NCBI GenBank assembly: GCA_949710005.1
Contig: OX453273.1
Span: 9,232,746-9,296,745, forward strand
Reading direction: 5' to 3'
DNA length: 64,000 nt
DNA from: Ricordea florida
Lineage: Eukaryota; Cnidaria; Anthozoa; Corallimorpharia; Ricordeidae
The position numbers and the translations under genes were made by a program. This document shows, one piece after another, positions 58,901 through 64,000 of this stretch (the stretch's first letter is position 1; every line of letters begins with the position of its first letter). The notes below the pieces were generated by a model that ran no database searches, was not told the DNA's origin, and saw only the letters and a program-made list of their open reading frames with translations.

Positions 58901-61900
58901 ACGATAGACTGTGTACTCGTGTGCACCAGTTTTTGAATGCATCTTAAGTCTGCTCTGTGGGATCGACTGGTATTCTCAAGGTTGCAGGTTTGAATTCAGT
59001 TCCAGTCTGTACTTTTTCAGACTAAGGGTGCGTTCGTTTGGTGTGATCCAGTGAACCGATGAATCCACTTTGGAGACGAATTCATTGGTCCCTTTCATGT
59101 GCTATGATCCGTGTGATGTCTGATTACAAATCCGAATCATACCAAAGGAAGGCACCCAAAATCTCCTTAGAAATTAAACCTTTAAGTCCCAGTAGTGACC
59201 AGCATTCAGTTTCTCATTATTCACTGTTCGTCAACCATTCACGTTATGAGAATAACAAAAATGATCACCAGAAAAGAGTTTTATTGATATTCAAACAAAC
59301 TCCCCTCACTAGTGCCATAAAAAATCAATGATAACAGTTTATAGGAGAAAATGAATATTGATATTGGTGCTTAAAGGGTTAAAGTTCTGTCGTTACTGTG
59401 AACGTCAAATCTTCAAGTAATACACCAAACACGAAATAGTGTTTCATCACATATCAAATACAGAGAAGAATGTTGAAAATATGATGCGCAGCGGAGTATT
59501 TTTGACAAGATTCAAAGTGTTTGATGTATGATGAAACACATGTATCATCTGTTTGATATGGTTTTTTGATCGAAATTGATTAGAAACAGACATTAGCCAT
59601 ACAAAAACAAGCCATGTTTAGTTTCATCAGACATCCAAACACGTCATGGTGTTCGATTTCATTTGTCTTTACCTTATGCATTATTGATGAGATTGATAAC
59701 TGTTATGGAGGAGTTCTGTTTTTATCTGTGTAGCTGCTTGTGTGGCCTGTGGAAACTTTATCCTTTGTTTCCCAGAGGAATGCAGGTCAGTTGAAAAAAA
59801 CTGTTACAATTGTAACCATAGTAAGATTGTTTCTGATACATTATACTCTAGCTAAAAGTTTGTTTAAATGCATCCATCTTGAATTTCCCCTCCAAAATTA
59901 TTTTGTTCAAGAAGCTTTGTAATGGCAGTTACAGTTAAGTAAATGCCAGTGAAGTGAATTGTTCACTTGCGCATTTCAAACTATTTGCTGTGAATCAATT
60001 CTAGTTTTTTCAAGAATCAGTTGTAGTTATTCTCAGACAACGTTTGGTGGTGCTACCCAACACCTCTCGCGGGACAGTGCTTGACCACGAATCAGGGCAC
60101 CATTTCATAGCAGTGTTTGGTTCTGATTATCAAGCACTTAATCTTCTAAGGCAGAGATCTTATTAATTCAAAAATCAAGCTCACACAGTTTTATATCCAT
60201 GTTATCATATGTGGAATACCACACATCGCCAAAAAACGTTTAACTTCATTGCACCTCTACAATCCGCTGTTCTTTTGGGGCAATATTTTTGTTGAATTCG
60301 TCTAGATGTGTTCTATTGTTTTATTGACCAATGATACGGAACTTTGTGAGAGCATCCTGCTGGCCTCTCTTTGTTGCCAAGCACACTATACCGCACCCTG
60401 GGATGCCACGGGTCTACTGGCGCTGATTACTCTGACTTTGGGTGCGTCTTTTCTGTATCCTAGCTTTCTTAGTAGAAAAACTCATACGTTTGGCCAAGGA
60501 ATATAGGAAAGATCTTTGGCACCCTGTGTAGCCATACTGTGCAATATCTTTGTGATGTATTTTTCCTTTTTTAGTGTTATTCGCAGCCGTTGTCTGGCAC
60601 ATCAGGCAACGCCTCTGTCGGTGGCAGGGGAGTAGAGGTGGTGTTTGGGAAGGAGCGTTGCGTGATGAACCAGACAATGGCTGCGAAGAGAACTAGCCTC
60701 TCCCCTACTGAAATTATCTTTTTTGTTTCAGATCAAGTATGGATGAATTATACCCTCTGTTTTTTGAGAACCTTTCTGACAGCATTTCCTCAGTGAGGCA
60801 GGGTGCGGCAGTTGCCTTGGGGAATGTCGTCAAAGCGTATGGTACGTACGTTGGAGATTACTCTTTCCGAGCGAAGTCGCTTTTGCGTTAAAGCTGCGAT
60901 GGTCGGATCAATGTCAGTATCTGGGCAACTGCGCACCTACCCCTCCCCTAACCCAACATTAAAACTAACTTTTTAACTTATTATAACTTGTTGGGTTAGG
61001 GGAGGGGTAGATGCACAGTTTCCCAGCTACTGACATAGATCTCGATGATCTTATGTTCTGTTAAACAAGTAACCGTTAATTTTAAAGTAGGTTAAGCTTC
61101 ATTGAGCTCGACAACTCAAAGATTTATTTATTTTAGGTGACAGTGCGCTGAATCTTTTGTGTACGAAGATAACAGAAGCATTGCATGGAGTGGAAAAACA
61201 GGAAGCCACTGCAGCTAAGTAAGAGTTAATAAGTGCAGGATATTATAGGAGCAGGGTTGGCGCAGTGGTGAGAGCGCTCGCCTTCCACCAATGTGTCCCG
61301 GGTTCGATTCCCGGCCCCGGCGTCATATGTGGACTGAGTTTGTTGGTTCTCTACTCTGCTCCGAGAGGTTTTTCTCCGGGTACTCCGGTTTTCCCCTCTC
61401 CACAAAAACCAACATTTGATTTGATTTCATTTCATTTGATTTGTGCTTTACAATGTCCCCAATTAGTACGTCAGTGCTAGATACAGTTGACACTCAAATG
61501 AAGTTCATTATTATTATTATTATTATTTATTAACATGGTCGCGTGGAAACGGCTGAAAAAGTGTCCGTGTGGGAACCTTCAATCGTTTCAGCTTAGAGTA
61601 GCTGTTGTTGAAACGGTTGATCTCAATAGAACATGACCTAGTCAAACGTGTTAACTGTCCTTTATGCTGGTATTTGTGCGCATGAGTGTGGTTGCGGTTG
61701 ACGTGTGTACCAACCTTTAATTTTTGATAATTTAGGTATGCAAGAATTGAAAAAGGTCCAGCCACATTTGGTGTCATCAAGAGACTGAGAGACAATGACA
61801 TGGATTTGCATTCAAACAAGCAGGTATCAATAAAGGTCTTTTTCTTTGCATGTGTTTATATTATGAGTAACATGGGTCTATCTTGCCCACTCGGGATTGC

Positions 61901-63630
61901 CCGCTCGGGATTGCCCGCTCGGGATTGCCCGCTCGGGATTGCCCGCTCTGGATTGCCCGCTCTGGATTGCCCGCTCTGGATTGCCCGCTTTGTCCTTCGA
62001 AATAGAACAAAACAAAATGACCATATAATAAATCTTTTATTGACCGATCTTGTTCAGTTCAAGATGGCTGCATATTGTCCTCGTGTTTTTTTTTTTGCGT
62101 TTGTATTGAGCTTGACAACTTCTTAGTCAATACAAACGCAAGAAAAGATCTCGGCCAATATACAGCTGTCTTGACCTCACGCTAAGTCAATAACGCACAT
62201 TTCTAAAGGCTAAGTGACTGCCAAACCTTGGTCTATTTGTTATTTGGTTGTAGGTTAATGAACTGCAGTTAAGCTAATATTTTTTTCAATTTCCCCTTTG
62301 TACCTCATGGTAGGTATGTCATACCATGAGGTATAGTGATGGTTGGCTTGGTCACTCCATTCCCGTTAGACAATTAATTTATGCATTAAATCTGCATTAA
62401 ATGTGAATTAAACAGGTTCTCCCCTACTAGGTTTGGTTTTGTCCACAAAGTCGTGCAATTGTTGTATGTTCACATATGTGGGGGGAGGGGGTGAGACAAA
62501 GCGGCAGCACATGTTTACAAAATGGCGTCTGTTGTGATGAGCCCGACGCAAAGATCGTCAAGGCGGGTTTTCGTTCCTTTCGCTCCATCTTTGATCATAT
62601 AACACTTTTCAAGATCTCGCGAACGAACAGGAAATGTGTTCAAGAATGCTCGAGGGGAAAGAAATGGGTTTTAAAGTCTTATAAGTGACGATGTCTCCAA
62701 TTTGGACGACGAGTAATCGATCAGTCGTAGCAAGAGTGCACAAAACGAACTATTCGGAATGAACACTTCATGGCCTGGGGAAAGGACAGCACTTCATGGA
62801 ATAATTACCACATACCATGAGGTAGCTCGAAGGAGCCTTTGATCCCCTTAAGCAGTGTTTTGGTGACCGTAAGTCACTTCTGGGTTTGGAAGTGTTGATA
62901 TGTACTTCCCTTGCTTTTTTTTCCCAAAAAAGCTCTATCGAGCATAAAATTATATACTCGTACACAGAGGCATTGAATGGTGCCATTAAGAAGATAACTA
63001 AAATTAATTACCAAACGATTGATGCCCCATTTACGTCTTCACTTACGTAAAACCTAGTGCTGTATGGTCAAGAAGTCGCTGATCCTGTACAGTTTCTAAA
63101 ATCAATAGATTAATTGTTATTAAATCCCAGACTATTATGTGGAATTTTTACTTAAGCTTTCCACGTCCGTTAAAATACCTAATAAAATACCAGCCGAAAC
63201 AGCTGTGTAAAGTAAGTAAAATAAGTGAAAGCTTTATTAATGTCTCAATGTATTTAGTTTTTGCAACTAATTGGTGACACACACACAAAAAAGAAAAATA
63301 GGGAATGATAATAAAAATGTATATACAATTAAAAATATGTTGCAGGTATAAATTGTACAGTAAAACAGTGGGTGTATAAGAGCAGCTACCGTTGTTGTTT
63401 AAGAGTCACGTTTTTCCTAATGCTCTTTTTAAAAGATTGAATATTCGAGGAGCCTTTCAATTTATTATGTATACTTCATTCTTTAATTCGCCTGCTAAAT
63501 ATAAAGTTTCCAATTCTCTCTCGTTGCAGATGTATTCATGCGGCTCTTTGGCTCCCAAAATGCGCCGCGGGGGAGGATGCGCCGACCACATGTTTAGACG
63601 ACCAGCAGAGCCCTGGGAAAAGGCTGATGG
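46927..63630 (+). CDS. HEAT/ARM-repeat protein, 14 exons, 3'-incomplete
   Basis: Exons: 46927-47260, 48279-48457, 49505-49575, 49700-49863, 53125-53240, 55207-55316, 56420-56522, 57511-57597, 58616-58706, 59734-59785, 60732-60841, 61137-61218, 61736-61823, 63530-63630. All splice GT-AG and join in frame to about 562 residues, then continue past the window. The start is MADRPTSVSEIVGLLCSHVK. Later exons show repeated HEAT helices with the conserved Arg/Val turns (LDHTNRFVRETGYQVCASLV; NHAVREAACSCIAELGIK; DDSWPVRDAACVACGNFI; SDSISSVRQGAAVALGNVVK). The last exon changes to a Cys/Gly-rich segment (MYSCGSLAPKMRRGGGCADH). HEAT solenoids are scaffolds for protein binding. I cannot name the orthologue and assign no function. 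Confidence 0.85.
47990..48262. repeat. Interspersed repeat in HEAT-gene intron 1
   Basis: It shares AACAAAATGGCCATGTAATA, ATCTTGTTCAGT, a TTGACTA...TAGTCAA inverted pair and CATCTTGACCTCAC with 61880-62195. It ends about 17 bp before the exon 2 acceptor, so part of the acceptor region derives from the repeat. Confidence 0.6.
50155..51260. mobile_element. 1.1-kb element with about 58-bp TIRs
   Basis: The arms ATAATTACTGATCGTCGTCC... (50155-50212) and their complement (51202-51260) match over about 58 bp with one indel. The interior has no transposase frame. It contains repeats of CGCAGCATTATTAAAA near 50320-50405. No clear TSD was found, because the right end abuts another palindrome. Confidence 0.7.
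51260..51378. repeat. 119-bp palindrome
   Basis: The ends TAATAGATAATTAC and GTAATTATCTATTA bound arms with GCAGCATTATTGGATATAAT and its complement. The spacer is GC-rich (CTTCGGCC/GGCCTCAG). It lies in HEAT-gene intron 4. Confidence 0.75.
51807..52046 (-). mobile_element. Penelope-like element remnant: palindrome with hammerhead ribozyme motif
   Basis: A 240-bp insertion lies between 15-bp duplications of ACAGTTTTGGCAAGG (51792-51806 and 52047-52061). Most of it is a near-perfect palindrome with arms of about 90 bp. On the minus strand of the left arm the hammerhead core is complete: CTGACGA (51892-51898), a 4-bp stem II GGGC/GCTC with loop TAAC, GAAA (51875-51878), a one-pair stem III and the GTC cleavage triplet (51871-51873). 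A 4-bp stem I (TGCT/AGCA) closes it. The right arm, read on the plus strand, lacks the CTGA. Minimal hammerheads in terminal repeats are known for Penelope-like elements. Confidence 0.75.
51871..51904 (-). ncRNA. Minimal type-I hammerhead ribozyme motif
   Basis: The core consensus CTGANGA ... GAAA ... GTC is present on the minus strand with stems I and II of four pairs each and a minimal stem III. Such short ribozymes usually cleave as dimers, so activity as a single copy is uncertain. Confidence 0.65.
52357..52758. repeat. 57-bp minisatellite, seven units
   Basis: Nearly identical 57-bp units contain CCGTAATGATTGCCGTAAGT and an internal hairpin ATTCAAG...CTTGAAT. Because 57 is divisible by three, several frames on both strands stay open (products of 140-160 residues). 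These are not genes. It lies in HEAT-gene intron 4. Confidence 0.95.
53898..54639. mobile_element. hAT-like non-autonomous element
   Basis: The ends CAGTGCAGAGCTCGAAATTA and the complement of CTAATTTTGAGCACTGCAGTG are inverted copies with a few mismatches. Inner GGTTGCCC/GGGCAACC blocks are also inverted. The CAGTGC-type ends suggest hAT, but the 8 bp on either side do not match. No transposase frame is present. It lies in HEAT-gene intron 5. Confidence 0.55.
55003..55105. repeat. Inverted repeat with 36-bp perfect arms
   Basis: TTTTTTCCTTGGTTCAAATT... at 55003-55038 is exactly complemented at 55070-55105 across a 31-bp spacer. It lies about 100 bp upstream of HEAT-gene exon 6. Confidence 0.9.
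57002..57302. mobile_element. MITE with terminal palindrome and 7-bp TSD
   Basis: TAATACT flanks both sides (56995-57001 and 57303-57309). The left third is a 103-bp palindrome (57004-57106, ACAATTATTCGCC ... GGCGAATAATTGT). The right side carries AACCAATGAGAGCGCGCGG and an outer inverted pair AGGTGATTAT/ATAATCACCT. It lies in HEAT-gene intron 7. Confidence 0.7.
57721..57905 (+). repeat. Old tRNA-derived SINE
   Basis: A-box-like GGTGCAGTGGTGAGAGG and B-box-like GGTTTGAATCC are followed by a body (GAGTTTGTTGTCAGTCCTCT; AGGGTTTTTCTCCAGGTTTC) clearly related to, but more diverged than, the SINEs at 58239 and 61248. Confidence 0.75.
58239..58519 (-). repeat. tRNA-derived SINE, young copy
   Basis: On the minus strand: head GGAGCAGGGTTGGCGCAGTG with A-box, B-box GGTTCGATTCC, body TCCGGGTACTCCGGTTTTCC, and tail ending in (ATT)n (58239-58259). 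Nearly identical to 61248-61532. A short inverted copy of the head follows directly at 58521-58541. Confidence 0.9.
60911..61036. mobile_element. 126-bp MITE-like inverted repeat
   Basis: The arms ATGTCAGTATCTGGGCAACT and CCTACCCCTCCCCTAACCCA are complemented on the right (TGGGTTAGGGGAGGGGTAG ... CTGACAT) with a few mismatches over about 46 bp. No clear TSD. It lies in HEAT-gene intron 11. Confidence 0.7.
61248..61532 (+). repeat. tRNA-derived SINE, young copy
   Basis: Head GGAGCAGGGTTGGCGCAGTG, B-box GGTTCGATTCC, body ending TTTCATTTGATTTGTGCTTT, and an (ATT)n tail. It lies in HEAT-gene intron 12 in sense orientation, 30 bp after the exon 12 donor. Confidence 0.9.
61880..62195. repeat. Interspersed repeat with internal 14-bp minisatellite
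   Basis: At 61883-61990 about 7.5 units of TTGCCCGCTCGGGA (later units CTGGGA-like) form a minisatellite. The rest (ACAAAATGACCATATAATAA; TTGACCGATCTTGTTCAGTT; inverted CGTTTGTATTGA...TCAATACAAACG) matches the repeats at 47990 and 20336. It lies in HEAT-gene intron 13. Confidence 0.65.
62196..63529 (+). other. Rest of HEAT-gene intron 13
   Basis: A short palindrome, CTCATGGTA...TACCATGAG (62305-62332), recurs in part at 62813-62823. At 63225-63290 a diverged copy of the SINE 3' tail is visible (AGCTTTATTAATGTCTCAAT; ACTAATTGGTGACAC). Otherwise nothing was recognised. Confidence 0.5.
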
Positions 63631-63714
63631 GTAAGTTTTTATATAACTGTGTCCTCAATTTAGTTTAAATTAATGATTAATTTTTAATTAACAGTTAGCT
63701 TAAATAATAACAAT

Positions 63715-64000
63715 GACTGTGACAGCTATAACCGTAACGACAACAATAACAATAACAAAACCAACAACAATAACGATAGTGACGGTGATATTAACAATGA
63801 AGGTAGCAGTAGCAATAATAAGAAAAACAAAACCAACAGCAACAATAACGATAATGACAGTGACATTAACAATGAAGGTAGTACTAACAATAATAATAAT
63901 AACAAAACCAACAACAACAATAACGATAATGACAGTGACATTAACAATGAAGGTAGCACTAACAATAGTAACGAAAACAAAACCAACAACAACAACGATA
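63715..64000. repeat. (AAC/AAT)-rich minisatellite, about 75-bp units
   Basis: At least three units share AACAATAACGATAATGACAG, TGACATTAACAATGAAGGTA and CAAAACCAACAACAACAA, and run to the window edge. The Leu-rich antisense frame is an artefact. It follows the exon 14 donor of the HEAT gene. Confidence 0.9.

Noticed and set aside
63726-63995. Leu/Ser-rich minus-strand frame resembling a membrane protein
   Set aside because: It is the AAC/AAT-rich minisatellite read antisense.

Overview
The window is eukaryotic nuclear DNA. It has GT-AG introns, polyadenylation signals, tRNA-headed SINEs, LINE, gypsy, BEL/Pao, Helitron, Crypton-derived and Penelope-like remains, and dense families of short terminal-inverted-repeat (TIR) elements. 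The host genes are animal types: POMGNT1, a SOCS protein, a LicD transferase and a HEAT-repeat protein. The A+T-rich composition, repeat families and gene style point to a cnidarian, most likely an anthozoan such as a stony coral. The species assignment is inference; the animal assignment is firm.

Layout. 1-1.26 kb: a TIR element with a 9-bp target duplication whose interior is a truncated LINE. 2.66-3.22 kb (minus): an intact single-exon SOCS gene. 5.1-5.6 kb: two inverted-repeat elements. 6.13-26.09 kb (plus): a complete nine-exon POMGNT1 gene whose exons join in frame to about 663 residues. Its 11.4-kb first intron carries a large autonomous-type Helitron (OTU protease-Rep-Pif1 helicase plus an RPA-like protein) damaged by one frameshift and one stop, and nearly every intron carries short repeats. 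26.4-28.6 kb: a decayed BEL/Pao pol. 29.2-35.5 kb: a diverged inverted repeat built of small modules, into which a gypsy LTR retrotransposon has inserted (identical 190-bp LTRs, intact gag-pol). 35.8-36.7 kb (plus): an intronless LicD gene. 36.9-46.8 kb: gene-poor, holding gypsy and LINE fragments, a 2.39-kb uninterrupted (ACT)n array, short TIR elements and a broken Crypton-type recombinase. 46.9-63.6 kb (plus): fourteen exons of a HEAT-repeat gene that runs off the right edge, with introns rich in palindromes, SINEs and minisatellites.

How the genes relate. POMGNT1 acts in O-mannose glycan synthesis in the Golgi. LicD-fold enzymes (fukutin, FKRP) act in the same alpha-dystroglycan pathway in animals, so the LicD gene 9.7 kb downstream on the same strand is a suggestive but unproven partner. 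SOCS is a cytokine/JAK-STAT feedback adaptor and is functionally separate. The rest is a layered record of transposition. The features that most deserve a second look are a palindrome holding a minimal hammerhead ribozyme on one strand, the TIR-LINE-TIR composite, the giant microsatellite seeded by a LINE tail, and the Helitron in the POMGNT1 intron.
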